Shown: positions 44,931 through 56,400 of the stretch, piece by piece
How positions within the stretch are numbered: position 1 is the first letter of the stretch
Layout of the letters: every line of letters begins with the position of its first letter
From: Adiantum capillus-veneris
Lineage: Eukaryota > Streptophyta > Polypodiopsida > Polypodiales > Pteridaceae
Length of the DNA: 64,000 nucleotides
Direction: 5' to 3'
Assembly: GCA_014529385.2 (NCBI GenBank)
Contig: CM043952.1
Location: 152,303,057-152,367,056 of the forward strand
Notes under the pieces: model-generated
What the model saw: the letters and a program-made list of their open reading frames with translations, nothing else
Database searches by the model: none
What the model was told of the DNA's origin: nothing
Translations under genes and position numbers: made by a program

Positions 44931-45865
44931 CTAATTAATTAAAAATTTACTCAAAAAATTATAAGATAATTTTCCTAGCTTAATGACTATCTAATGCAGC
45001 TCTGATAATTACCTTAACTTAATCTAAGCTTAATTAATATATTTACCATTAATTCATGGTTAATTTGACTAATTTTAGTCCTAATATGAAAGGATAATTA
45101 ATTAGCTTAACATTACTAATCTTAATTACAACAATCAGCAGAAATCAACTAATTAAGAGAGGGTTTATGAGTATACATAGGCCTAATCTTTGATTTATTA
45201 ACAAAATAGCTTAATCTAACCTTGCTAATTAAGAAGGATTAGACTAATTACCGTTTAGGTTAATCAATTAGAGATTAATCTCTAATGATTTCTGCGTAGT
45301 GTTCTCTCTAGATGAGAGAGAGAGTATCTAGGCTCCCAGTCTGTCCAATTTGTGAAGCAAGGGGTCCTATTTATAGTTTTATGGCACTCACAAGCTCTCA
45401 CAGGCTGTAAAAGGCAGTTGCTTGCAGTACAAGCAGTCCCCAGCAAGTCAAAAAACGCCCCCGGCTACTAAATGAGTCCCTGGTAGGTTAGTGATGACCC
45501 TCCCATTACCTGCCAGCTTTTAAAATGTCAATTCTGCTATAATTTGATCTATTTTTGCTTAATTGGTAAATCTCTTGTAAATATCTAGGAGACCCTTAAT
45601 AAAGTCTATGCTTAAATGATTACTATAACCCTTCAATTTTTCATAATAATTTATTTTACATTGAATCTTCCGGAAGGACTAGCGGGGTCAGTTTTTGTCC
45701 GAATTTAAATCTGAAAATTTCTAGCCCAGGGTTTGCTGTGCTTAAGATTCCAAAAATACCAATATTTTCCATGGTTGGACAATTCTACATTGCTTTTTCA
45801 ATAATCATAACAGTTTGATTAAGATTTATACAACCTTTAAGGTTTCAGAAACTGGAAACCTTACA

Positions 45866-45870
45866 GTGAT
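45866..45870. repeat. target site duplication of element E, right
   Basis: GTGAT directly follows the LTR end CCTTACA and matches 32100-32104. Confidence 0.9.
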
Positions 45871-46434
45871 GCTATGTCCAAGAATTTACATGCCTCTTTA
45901 CAGATACCGGACCTCCAATTTTTGTTGTGCTTGCCTAAGGTTCCCATTATCTCCCCTTTCTTGACAACCATTGGCCAAGGAACTCCAATCACAAAACCTA
46001 CCCCAACCAAACCAGCATGCCCCTCCTTTGATACATTTTTTCCACTGTCTATCAAAAAATATGTTGGCCCTTTTGGTGGTTTCAATACTTGTGTGCAACA
46101 CATCATGGCCACAAAACCATAACCACTAATGTTGCCTCTAATCTTTGTAAGTTCTCTCTTCCCAAAATCATGAGAACACAAGTCCTGGGCACCTACTTTG
46201 CATGACAATCTCACATATTATCCCCTCAAGCACACAAAACCACTTACAAGATACATTTTGAGGCATCCATCTTATTGCCCAATGTCCCCTTGGCACAACA
46301 ACCTCAAAATCACCAAAACCATATCCACACATAGTGGCTTTAGTGACGTCTCTTATGTCATTATTCTCATGGATCTCCTCATCCATGGAATCTTCATTCA
46401 CATCAAATTTTTGCTCCTCTATCTCCATGCCCAT
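45871..46434 (-). pseudogene. unidentified locus split by element E, middle part
   Basis: Two minus frames overlap at 46168-46214. The upstream one (MGMEIEEQKFDVNEDSMDEE, then TKATMCGYGFGDFEVVVPRG) and the downstream one (SGYGFVAMMCCTQVLKPPKG, then GLVGVGFVIGVPWPMVVKKG and KEACKFLDIAS) are both protein-like. The latter runs straight into the target site. It continues in frame at 32104. No domain is recognised; the Gly/Val-rich run could be a compact enzyme core. Confidence 0.45.
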
Positions 46435-46682
46435 CTCAAATAAAATCTTTTGTGGCGGTTCGAGCTCTTTTGCTATCTAGATTCCATCACATAACTAGTA
46501 TTATGTGACATTGTTTCCATAGACCCTCTAGCCTTCTTTCTTTGAACAGTTTCTCTATCTCCGTGAAAAATAGGATGCTCACAAAATGGTGGTCCTGTCA
46601 CTCCTCCTCAGAGCACTAGCCAACATGCATGGGCTAGGAATTTTCGCGTTTTCTTTTTGATCTCTCTAGAATTTTTTGCATG

Positions 46683-47283
46683 TTAGTGCCAAGCCCTATG
46701 TATCACAACGGTCATATAGCCATGCTTCTTTGTGCATTGAATGCAAGCATTGATCACATCACTCACACATGCATCATACAAAGAAATTTTTTTGTTACCA
46801 CCTTCACCGCAGCGAGCCAAGATGCGTGAAGAGTGTTTGATAAATTTGTACAAGAAATTTGAGCCTTTTCCCAAGGACTCATAGATATTTTCATTCTAGA
46901 AACAAAAATAAATAAATTAGTGAAGCAGAACATAGGGAAGGTCAATTTGAGGTTCATTATTGTGTCATACTTCATAGTGAAGGCTACCCCAATGAGATAT
47001 CCTTGTCTCCCACCACTTGAACCATCTCTCTAGGGACTTGATACTCTCACTTGCAACATTCTTCCAATGTATTTGAGAGGTGCAACTCTCCCATTTTTAG
47101 GTGATTAGAACCAACAATAGCATCAACGAGCAGTTCACTAGCTACAATCATTTGAACTTTTCTGGGTCCACTGCATCTATCCACCTTCAAAACACTTGAA
47201 GCCATCTTTTGTATCCTTTCTATTGAGGATCTTGAAGTATCTTCTTGAACCTTGTGCAAGTGATGACCTATATGAATCATCAT
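46683..47283 (-). pseudogene. unidentified locus, upstream coding pieces
   Basis: Minus segments read RIQKMASSVLKVDRCSGPRK and ASELLVDAIVGSNHLKMGEL (47283-47047), then after a gap SLGKGSNFLYKFIKHSSRIL and KKISLYDACVSDVINACIQC (46874-46683). Stops separate them, and the second piece is preceded by a pyrimidine/AG joint like an acceptor. They share strand and texture with 45871-46434 and may be exons of the same gene. Confidence 0.35.
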
Positions 47284-48295
47284 TCTAGTAATCTTTGGAT
47301 CTAAGGGTAAAATGTACTACTCTTTGTAAGAACAAAGACTCTCACCAAAACCAATTTTTTTCCCAATAATGACGAGTGATACTTAGGTTTTCCTCTTCAC
47401 ATAGGAGCCCTTTGCTTACTTGCTTATCTAGGTAGCCATGAAAGAAAGACATGTTAAACCTATTGTTCTTTAAAGAATATGGACAAATGACTTGTGGCAA
47501 ACTAATGACCCTAAGCAATAACTAAGCCTAACAATACAATAAATAGACATGTTAGTTTAATGTGTCTTGGTCCAAAGATGACCATCAAGTTTTTGCTTCA
47601 TCCCTTCCATCCTTTTGTAACCTTCTTGGGCAGGGGGTAGCTCAAGGGCAATGTCACCATCATAGACTTGTGGAAGCTGGATCACCTGTTTGGTTTCCCT
47701 ATTGTTCTTAATCATGTTTTGAAGTCTGACACATTTCCTCTTATGGATTTTTATCTCAAAACAATCTCCTGTAGCACATGGACTGTCGTTGAACTTGTTA
47801 TGTCATCCTTAGTTTTACCCTTAGTACCAAAGTTTCTCTCCACACTATCTGAAATATATTGCATATCACTAGAATGGTCAATGAAATACTTTGGTCAGCG
47901 TATACTATTGCTTTTAAAGAAATAATCTTTTGAGTTGGAGGAAGTAGGCATTGAAGATAAGGTCTGTGTCACACATGTCTACTCGGACGTGTGTGCAAAT
48001 AACTTGGCAAAAATCGATTGGTCGCAAGGGATGTCCGTGAGTGGGAGGAGCAAGCTAGGGCTACCCCCTCGCCCATCAGAGGAAAGCACTGAACGAGAAA
48101 AACAAATGACGATGAAGAAGAGATGAGGGCATTTGATCCATCCCCACCTCTGCCATTTGGGAGATTGAGTAATATGAATTAGGTCTGCCATTCAAGCTTG
48201 AGTAGTTTGTCCTTTCCCTCTCTACCTCCACTATGTATGCACATCACATGTTACACTGTTGAGGTCAGTAATATAATATAATTTACAAGAACTTG
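47284..48295. other. no supported gene
   Basis: Short open frames on both strands lack motifs. This stretch may be intronic to the minus-strand locus. Confidence 0.4.
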
Positions 48296-48299
48296 AAAA

Positions 48300-49510
48300 A
48301 CAGTGAGTTATAATTGTCTTACAATGACAAGACCACTGCCAAATTTGGAACTTATACTGATAATTGTAACTTCCGAGCTCACAATGTTGTTTTTTTTCCA
48401 GGCTAACTTTACTATAAAGTTTGTATAATCAACTTCCATGACATGGAATGACCCTACAATGAGAAAACCAATACCAAATTGGGTACTTACCAATACCATT
48501 ACTTCAAGCCTCAAAAGCTTCAAATTTTTTACTGCTATTAAAACTTCCCCATCCCATAATAGTTTTTTTCCAAAATAAGTTTTCTTCTATAATCACCCTG
48601 TAGTGAGATGACCAGCACGAAATTTGGTACTTTACAAACCAAATTTGGTAGATGCCAATGCCAATATCAAAAGCACCAAAATTTGTACTGGTATACCTAA
48701 CTTCCCCAGCCCATAATAATGTTTTTCTCCAAAATAAGCTATCTTCAACAATCACCCTATAATGAGATGAACTGCACCCAATTTGGTACTTTATAGTTAC
48801 CAAATTTGGTAGCTGCCAATAATGCCAATATCACAAGCACCAAATTTCTCATTGGTTACCTAACTTCCCCATCCCATAATATTGTTTTTCTCCAAAATAA
48901 GCTATCTTCAACAATCACCATGTAGTGGGATGAACAACACCCAATTTGGTACTTTGCAGTACCAAATTTGGTAGTTTCCAATGCCAATATCACAAGCACC
49001 AAATTTTGTAGTAGTATACCTAACTTCCCCAGCCCATAATATTACTTTTTTCCAAAATAACCTATCTTCAACAATCACCCTGTAGTGACATGAACAACAA
49101 CCAATTTGGTACTTTACAGTACCAAATTTGGTAGTTGCCAATGCCAGTATCACAAGCACCAAATTTTGTACTGGTGTACCTAACTTCCCACCACATAATA
49201 TTGTTCTTTCTAAAATAGTCTCTCTCCAAAATAAGATTTCTTCTACAATCACCCAGTAGTGAGATGAGAAGCACCAAATTTGGTACTTTATAGTACCCAA
49301 TTTACCAGTACCAAAGCCTGAAAGTTGTCAGTCCCAGTATGAAAGGCTTCAAATTTGATATTGGTAATTATAATTTCTCAAACCCACAATGATAAATTTT
49401 TCCAAAAAAAAAACCTTCACTATAAAGTTCGTACAATGGAGCTTCCATGAGTTACAATCACCCTACAAAGAGAAGCCAATACCAAATTTGGTACTTACCA
49501 GTACCTAATC
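48300..49510. repeat. GGTAC-rich tandem array, unit about 161-175 bp
   Basis: Six to seven units are each marked by CCAATTTGGTACTTTA, ACCAAATTTGGTAG, AATATCACAAGCACCAAAT and CCTAACTTCCCCAGCCCATA. Spacing is clearest at 48573, 48739, 48901, 49061 and 49234. Units diverge toward both ends. Long open frames in it are artefacts of the repeat. Confidence 0.85.
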
Positions 49511-49568
49511 CAGAGTTCAAGACAAAATGACCACATAAGCATACTATAAGAAAATGACTAAATGGACA

Positions 49569-50490
49569 TTAGTGGATTTTCATTTTCACATAAATAGGAA
49601 TACATAGTAGACTGCACCAAGAAATTTTTCTTTCTTTGTTCCACAAATCATGGGTTAATGGGGGGTCAAAGCGATAAGCATCTCCATCTCGATGAATGAA
49701 ATAATCAGCAACAAGAGGGCTAACGTTGTATTCTACATCAAAGACAGGGTGTTGACAGATATATGCTCTTGGGTGAGGAGCAGGAATCAAGCCCTCCAAC
49801 CAGGGCTTGACCAAGTCTATGAAATACAAGGGTTAGTAGGGATCAAGGTAAGAAGGCTCATATGACCGAATGGCCAACTACATTCATCTATAAGTATGGT
49901 AGTGGCATTATATGATGGGTGTTTTTCCCACACTGATCTCAGTAGCTTCAAGAAGACGAGCTTATCATCAACATCCCCACACACACACACGGGACATCAA
50001 GGATGTTGGTAGCCACATTTCACAATCTTCTTGATTGAACACATCTGTAAGAGTAAGGGAAAGTTAAGCAAAATTAATGATAGTACACATTAATAATCAG
50101 CATGAGGCAAAAAAAGAGTCAGACATATACCTTTGACCACTCGTTTACTACGACAGTATGGTAGGTATGTTCCCAAAAAGTGCATCAGCTTTTCTCTTCT
50201 ACAATAGGGCCATATCATAGTATCTTCTTTCAAGGATAGCTTTACAACCACATCTTCTGCATCCGGCCTGATTACACACCATAACTCTTGACCCAAATAA
50301 CATACAAATGGTCTCACCTCCACTGGGAGGTGCAAAAATTGCATCTTTGATGGTGGTTGGTTGAAGCTCTTTAAGAGCACACAATTCACATCAAATACAA
50401 TCAGTCACTTGCCTATAGCCATAACATCCTTTGGTAGCTCTGTGTCAACTGATTTTTCCTTTAGCCACCACGGATCAATTTCTACAGTGC
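49569..50490 (-). pseudogene. FCP1/NIF-type HAD phosphatase-like region
   Basis: Exon-like pieces run from a splice-acceptor-like GGCACTGTAG at about 50480. Piece 1 reads EIDPWWLKEKSVDTELPKD, a TGA, then LIVFDVNCVLLKSF, matching the FDxN..L start of plant NLI-interacting-factor phosphatases, and VEVRPFVCYL. It ends at an AAAG/GTATATG donor near 50125. Piece 2 (acceptor CTTACTCTTACAG, 50047) has FLKLLRSVWEKHPSYNATTI then LIDECSWPF, like the LLDDSPYKAL motif. Piece 3 has LVKPWLEGLIPAPHPRAYIC. The first Asp is kept; the DDS pair reads DEC. A premature TGA and a frameshift at a (GT)n run indicate a pseudogene. The remote match needs a profile search. Confidence 0.45.
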
Positions 50491-50712
50491 CAATAACATT
50501 TTGAGTCAATTAGCACACAGTGAAGATCCTACAACAACTTACTTATAGGGTCAATTCAAAGATCAAAAGGTTAAAGTCTACCACAAGTGAGCACAACATA
50601 AGAAGGAAAATGTAACATGTACTTAAAATATATGGTAATAGATGGAGACCAGAATATAATCTCAGCGCATTACATCAAGACACAGACTATCAATTACAAT
50701 GGTAGGCATAAG

Positions 50713-51410
50713 CTAAAGTTTACAAGCATGGGACTTGTTGGCACGTCCACGGACTCGCTTTCTTCCTAGTGTAGACAACAATTCTGACAAGGTGAAATCA
50801 CCTGAGGATGTCGGCATCGCACCGGCCACCTTCTTTGGATCAGTAGTGTCCACGTCCGCATCAATCGGATCAGCCACCTTATCCTGAACTTTTCCCTTGT
50901 TTACATCTTTCTCAGCAGTCCCACCTTTAGCACCATCCTCACTATTTTCTGCTTTATTGACAACATCGGACACTCCCTCACCATTCTCTTTAATGTCACC
51001 CTGTCCTACCACAACCTCAACTGCAGTTAGCAGCACCTCATCAATTGCACCATGTTCATCAAACTTGGTTTGCTCATCCTGTGGCTTGTCAATGTTTGTT
51101 GCAGAGGCCTCAACAATATTCATTCCAACACTATCCTGGCCTTTAACAACCTCCCTTTTCTCCATAGAAGTGTCCACCCCTTGGCTTTCACCCGTTGTGT
51201 ACACATCATGCCCCTCCACTTTATCCTTCCTCCTAAAAAATTCCAAGTTTGCAAGGACGCCTTGAACCTGTTCCATACTAGCAAGGTCCTCCACATACTT
51301 AACAGAAACCTTTGTTGGTCCAGGTACACCATTCTTCACACCCATCATGTTTGTTCCTTGCACATCTTGGCTTGCAGGTGTCACATCTTCCTCACATGTA
51401 CAATCACAAA
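50713..51410 (-). pseudogene. acidic linker exon of the same locus
   Basis: A 223-codon minus frame is rich in Asp, Glu, Lys and Val (GVDTSMEKREVVKGQDSVGM, then KGGTAEKDVNKGKVQDKVAD). It ends LSTLGRKRVRGRANKSHACK, a basic nuclear-signal-like tail. A GTAAAC right after could be a donor. It is preceded by an acceptor-like joint near 51395 and by the zinc-finger piece, so it is probably an exon between the zinc finger and the phosphatase-like region. Confidence 0.45.
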
Positions 51411-51451
51411 TAACTTACTCAATCAACATCGTAATCCAAAAATAGAAAGCC

Positions 51452-51860
51452 TCAACGTATTGAAAATAGTGCCAACTTACCCTTTACAATATAATGCCCA
51501 TTGATATACGCTTTTGCCATTTCAGGAGTTACCATGCCACACCCCTCTTTCACACATGTGCCACTAGTGTGCAAAAGTGCACTGAAGCAGAGAGGGTGGT
51601 ATTGATTCCTGCACTCTAACATGAAGTTGCCCACAACATATGCCACCTCTAGATACTCCCGGCATGCAACACACGTGCCAAACACATGGATTGTTTTGTC
51701 ACTATCTACAAAGGGTGGCTTGCTTCACTTCCTTGAGCATCCCATTCACAAAATCGCAATGGACATGTCCCTCCTTGCAGGATGCCTCCAGCTTGTCATG
51801 CTCTATCTGTTACACAACAAAACAAAAATAATCAATCTCACAGAACACGCTATGTGCTAG
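51452..51860 (-). pseudogene. zinc-finger-like exon of the same locus
   Basis: The minus frame contains FGTCVACREYLEVAYVVGNF, MLECRNQYHPLCFSALLHT and GTCVKEGCGMV: a C-x2-C ... C-x4-H-x2-C ... C-x4-C array typical of RING/PHD-like zinc binding but not matching a named class. It ends at INGHYIVKG followed by a strong donor, GG/GTAAGTT, at about 51480. Upstream, CKEGHVHCDFVNGMLKEVKQ reads on in a different frame, with a frameshift near 51720. Confidence 0.5.
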
Positions 51861-51939
51861 ACATTGCACACGAAATATCATTCATGCACCAACAGTACCC
51901 ATGCTGATTTGGACTTGCTACCTAGATTCAGAACCACTA

Positions 51940-52990
51940 AGACTACCAAGAAAAGTACCAAGGCAGTAACTAGGCAGTAGTACAATAAGTAGCTAGAGAC
52001 AGTACCAAAAATAGTAGTAAGCATGAGTTAAAAACAACCCAATAGACTATGAAATGGTACCAAGACTAAATGATTGGCATTATCCCAAGGAAGTACCAAG
52101 GCAGTCCAATCCTACACTGATAAGGTCCAAGGCACTACCAAAACAAAGCAAAGAATCAAAACTACCTACAATAACTACCAAAAATTGCACCTAAGAGTCC
52201 AAGGGTACTGTATGCACCAAAGAGATCAAGAACATAGAAAGGCATCTTCTAGTCAAAGGTAGATTTGGTAGTATAATTGGGAAGCACCAAGGCAATACCA
52301 TCCTAGATGTCTAAGTACTCACGCACTCTTCAGACAAAGTAAACATACCAAAGCTAGCTAGAAGAAATACCAAATATAGTTGGACGATAGTACCTATAAA
52401 TCCCAAACTAGAGACCATGTAAAAGTACCCGAGACAACCCTACAATCATTAAAAATACCAAACAGTATTGTATGCACCAAAGACCAAGGAGATGTCAAGG
52501 TAGTCGTAGAGAAATCTATGATTGGTGGTATATCAAGGGAGCACCAAGGTAGGTAGAAACAGTAACAAAAATACTAGAAGGTAGGAATTAAAAACTACCA
52601 AAGAGACTATGGAAAGGTTCCAAGACTAAACGATTGGCACTATGCCAAGGAGGTATCAAAGCAGTCCCATCCTATAATGATAAGGTCCAAGGCACTACCA
52701 AAACAATACAAAGGACCAAAACTACCTACAAAAACTACCAAAAAGAGTACCAAAGAGTCCAAGGGTACTTATGCACCAAAGACATCAAGAACATACCAAG
52801 GCATCTTCTAGTCATCTAGATTTGGTACTATAACAAGGAAGTACCAAGGCAATACCATCCTAGATGTCTAAGTACCCAGGCACTTCCAAGACAAAGTAAA
52901 CATACCAAAGCTAGCTAGAAGCAATACCAAATACACTAGGAGGTAGTACCTATAAATACCAAATAGACCATGGGTGCTTTCACCCCATGA
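51940..52990. repeat. TACCAAGG-rich tandem duplication, about 555 bp
   Basis: Two copies of a 555-bp period are visible; corresponding blocks begin at about 52060 (GACTAAATGATTGGCATTAT) and 52622 (GACTAAACGATTGGCACTAT). Both contain GATAAGGTCCAAGGCACTAC and end CATCCTAGATGTCTAAGTAC. Internally the word TACCAA is highly over-represented. Confidence 0.8.
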
Positions 52991-54215
52991 TAGAAGTATA
53001 AAAGATGAAGAAACCATGACATGGAGGATGATATTTGCTTGGTTGGGTTTAAGCAATGTTGTATGAGCCATGAAACTTCTCCATGTTGTTTATTTCTTCG
53101 ATGTCAAATATCCTATAGACAATAAGTAAGCAAGTAGTTTACACACTTGCCATCTTTTGCTTTTGCCTCCTTAAGTACCAATAGACCAATTTTGAAGACC
53201 ATCTCATGTCTGAACCACTATTATATCCACCTTAGTTTTATGGGTTTTATCGGAGTACAAATTTAATATTACTTTAAAGTGTTTGAGTTTCTAATCTAAA
53301 AAGTATAGTGTAGAGTCAAAACAAAAAAATTAGGTGCACCTAGCTTAGTATTTGTAGAATACTGATTGAGTCATTCTATTGTAGTAATTGCACCAAAATT
53401 GATAAACTGAGAACTCCTCATTACAATAAACCCTACACCTTCTATGAAGTAGACCATAAAATTATCTCTGGTTTTCTTTAAGTTTAATATATCTCTTGCA
53501 TCTTTTGTATTTGTGTAAACTCCTATTTTATGTTTCACAAAAAGCACATGTATTCACCACAATGGATGTTTTGACTACACAACCACAACTCTAGCTCAAT
53601 GAAACTACAAGGTCCATTATCTGCATCCAATTCCCCATGCCTATGCATTTTCTGGGTCCAACACATAAATCCTACGGTGCAGGGAACGGCTTTCGTTTCT
53701 TATAATTTTTGGAGAAACCACAGTGTCAACTCTCCACCATACTTTTGTATGACACTTTGCACTTTTGCATGAAGTGCACTGTATATTTAGCATTTTTACT
53801 TTGTGACGCTTCATTGCAAGACAAAATGTTTAACTACTCACATTACTTTTATATAGCTTGACATAAATGTTGTCCTCCGGTTTGCACAATTGGACAATAC
53901 CTACACCTGGTGGGAGTGAAGAGAGCCCTACAAAATACCAAAAAATGACATGCTACAATTGACAAAGTAGACAAATCTTCATAATTGAGGAGATGCACGA
54001 ATACATAATTAAGCTAAATACAAATTGAGAGAGATAGAGAGTGAGAGAGAGTAAGAAAACATGTGCAGATGCACCTTCTAGAAAGGAGTGCTACATCGGC
54101 ACTGTGAGGGAGAAGAGAGGAGAGGCACTGGGTGCAATCTCCCCCCGTGTAAGTGTAATCATTTACCTCTTGCACATATTTATCTATGGATTTCTTGAAT
54201 ACAAATTGGCCAGTT
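52991..54215. other. no supported gene
   Basis: AT-rich, with scattered stops in all frames and a GA-rich run near 54030-54050. Nothing gene-like or repeated was recognised. Confidence 0.4.
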
Positions 54216-54220
54216 GGACA
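54216..54220. repeat. target site duplication of element F, left
   Basis: GGACA directly precedes TGTAATGGAAATGG and is repeated at 60673-60677, after the far LTR end TATGACA. Confidence 0.8.
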
Positions 54221-54959
54221 TGTAATGGAAATGGTCTATGAACTTTGAGAATAGCGGAATTAAGAGAATTAGAGTGAGAATTTTTGTGCGATCACTTTGA
54301 GAACATAGAGAGTGAACTTAATTGATGGTAGCAACATGGAAATAGTACTTAATTAACTTGGCATGAAAAATACTTTTTAAAGAGAGAGAGTATTAGAGAA
54401 AATGACAAAAGTCGAGGATCGGATTTACTTGGAGCCGGCCCCCCTCCAGAAGAAGTTTGTATTATAGATTCTCCCATCAAGAGAGACTTGGTATAATACA
54501 ATCTTTGTGTTCCTTGTGACCTTGGTGATGCTATGAAGATGGAAAGATTCATGCATCACGAGCATAACATAAACTTTGCAAAAAGCATTGACTATCCCAA
54601 GCCTTAGTCCCAAGGCCTCAAACACCTTCAAAGGTGAAGAGAGCTAGTGGGGAATGAGGGTAGAAAAGAGGAAGAAGAATCATCCATAAGAGAAAGAAAT
54701 AGTTCCTCACTTATCATCACTCTTATTTCTTAGCATAACATAATAGCATAGTAATGAAGATAAAGAGGATGGCAAGCTTAAGCATTGAAGCATGGATCTT
54801 GGTTGGATTTGCATTCCATAGCCAAAAGTGTTGGTGTAGGCTCTCCACTTCTCAACAAGCTTGGAGAAGGAGATGGAGCTCTTGCACTTTGTACTTCACA
54901 CAATGAGAGAGAGTGTGTGTGTGTGTGTGGGAGAGTATACCCCCTCTTATGCTTGGTCC

Positions 54960-55000
<41 letters not shown>

Positions 55001-55637
55001 GTATTATTTAACTATATCATTTGGACATGTGTCCTCTTTTTCCTCTTTGAGATAAAGAACTTAACTATTTATTTTTATGTCTCTAAATTCTCATTCGATC
55101 CCTTTAAATCCTATCCAATAGGATTCAAGCACATCATGAGAACCACATGGGAGGATCTTGACATGTGTCTTTTATGCTTCTTAAGTCATTTGGACATGTA
55201 CCCTGTTTTTTCTCTCTAAGAGAAAGAACTCAATTATTTATTTTTATGCATCTAAATTCTCATTAGACCCCTTTAAATCCTATCCAATAGGATTCAAGCA
55301 CACCATGAGGGCCACATGGGGAGGATCTTGACATGTGTGTTTTATGCTTTTTAAGTCATTTGGTTTGAATTGATCACTTCAAGCACCTAGTCATTAAGCA
55401 TGAAAACGTTTATGCCTCTTGAGAGCTCATGTTTGAATTGAACACTTCAAGAACCTTAGTCATTTTAGAATGAGAAGCACCTCTAGCTTGGTTAAGATTC
55501 CCACAAAAACTTTAAGCACTTTACTTAGCAAGCACGACAAGCACCTCATGCTTGGGTAGGATTCCCACCTCAAGGTCATCCCTGGCTTGCCTAAGGTCGA
55601 AGGACTTTTTAACACTAACTTTTGGAGGTCTTTAATG
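54221..55637 (-). mobile_element. element F, 3' LTR, truncated
   Basis: It matches 58719-60345 from TGTAATGGAAATGG (partner TGTAACGGAAATGG) to GGAGGTCTTTAATGAAGC. About 325 bp at the inner side are lacking, together with the polypurine tract. It has a (GT)n tract at 54911-54928 and a (CT)n tract at 54963-54999, and two copies of a 170-bp unit (55015-55370) where the partner has three. Confidence 0.85.
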
Positions 55638-56340
55638 AAGCATAAGGAGAAGCATGGTATTCATTCATACATGACTTTCTTATTGTATGGGTGAATAACA
55701 CATATCCTATTTCCGTTTGGAAGATAACCATCCTTCAAGGTGAATGGTTCTTTTTTCTTCCCTAATGCAAAGGTTGTAATTACCTACTTAAAGTCTTGGT
55801 CAAGGCAATACTCATCTATCATAAAAGATAGATCATTGTGAGTTGCTATAGATACCACATTTACCCTTGGCCGTTGTGAAAGTGCATCGACCACTTGGTT
55901 GTGCTTGCTAGCAATGTGAGCAATATGAAAGATTACCTGGAGGTGTCACTTGTACTCCTCAAGAGAATTGGAGTGGCCTGAAGATTTTTTTCCATCATGA
56001 GTTTGAATGCGGCTATAGCATTTGTCAGGTCAAAACTTGTAACTTATCAAATAGATCTTCTATCCGCGTCATGAGAAACTATCTTTTATATAGTGATCCT
56101 ATTTAGTGCTCTATAGTTGACACACATGTGATATGTGCCATTTTTCTTTTGCACTAAAAGTATTGGTGAACAGAATGGAGAGGAGCTAGGCCTCACCATC
56201 TCTTTTTCCATCAATTCATGCACTTGCCTCATGATCTCCTCTTGTTGAGCTTGTGAAACTCAATAAGGAGGCTTATTAGGTGGTGAGATTTTTAATAGAA
56301 GCTCTATTGGCATGGTCATCATCCCCTCATTTTGGAGGTA
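55638..56340 (-). pseudogene. element F reverse transcriptase/RNase H remnant
   Basis: Minus text: VSQAQQEEIMRQVHELMEKE, VRPSSSPFCSPILLVQKKNG and YHMCVNYRALNRITI are the RT N-terminus. After about 55990 it jumps to IAHIASKHNQVVDALSQRP, the end of RNase H, then VSIATHNDLSFMIDEYCLD and LKDGYLPNGNRICV, the start of integrase. The RT palm with its catalytic Asp pair and most of RNase H are deleted. Several stops also interrupt it. Confidence 0.75.
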
Positions 56341-56400
56341 GCTCGCTATGGATTTCATCAGAGAAAACATCTTGAGATCCATTTAGAAAATTAGACAACT

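Larger units (their letters stand above)
42443..45865 (-). mobile_element. element E, 5' LTR, truncated
   Basis: It matches 32547-36405 of the other LTR from TATCAATCAAAACATTG to AAACCTTACA and lacks the first 440 bp, next to the copia LTR. The outer end is followed by GTGAT (45866-45870). It has two fewer tandem units than its partner and lacks the 117-bp duplication. Many substitutions separate the two LTRs, so the insertion is not recent. Confidence 0.85.

Noticed and set aside
48504-49300. Long minus frames with repeated VPNW and SSHYRVI words
   Set aside because: They follow the 161-175-bp tandem repeat and change frame with it, so they are repeat artefacts, not a repetitive protein.
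50897-51265. 122-codon plus-strand Ser/Thr/Pro-rich ORF
   Set aside because: It is the antisense shadow of the acidic minus-strand exon, whose neighbours have splice-like joints.
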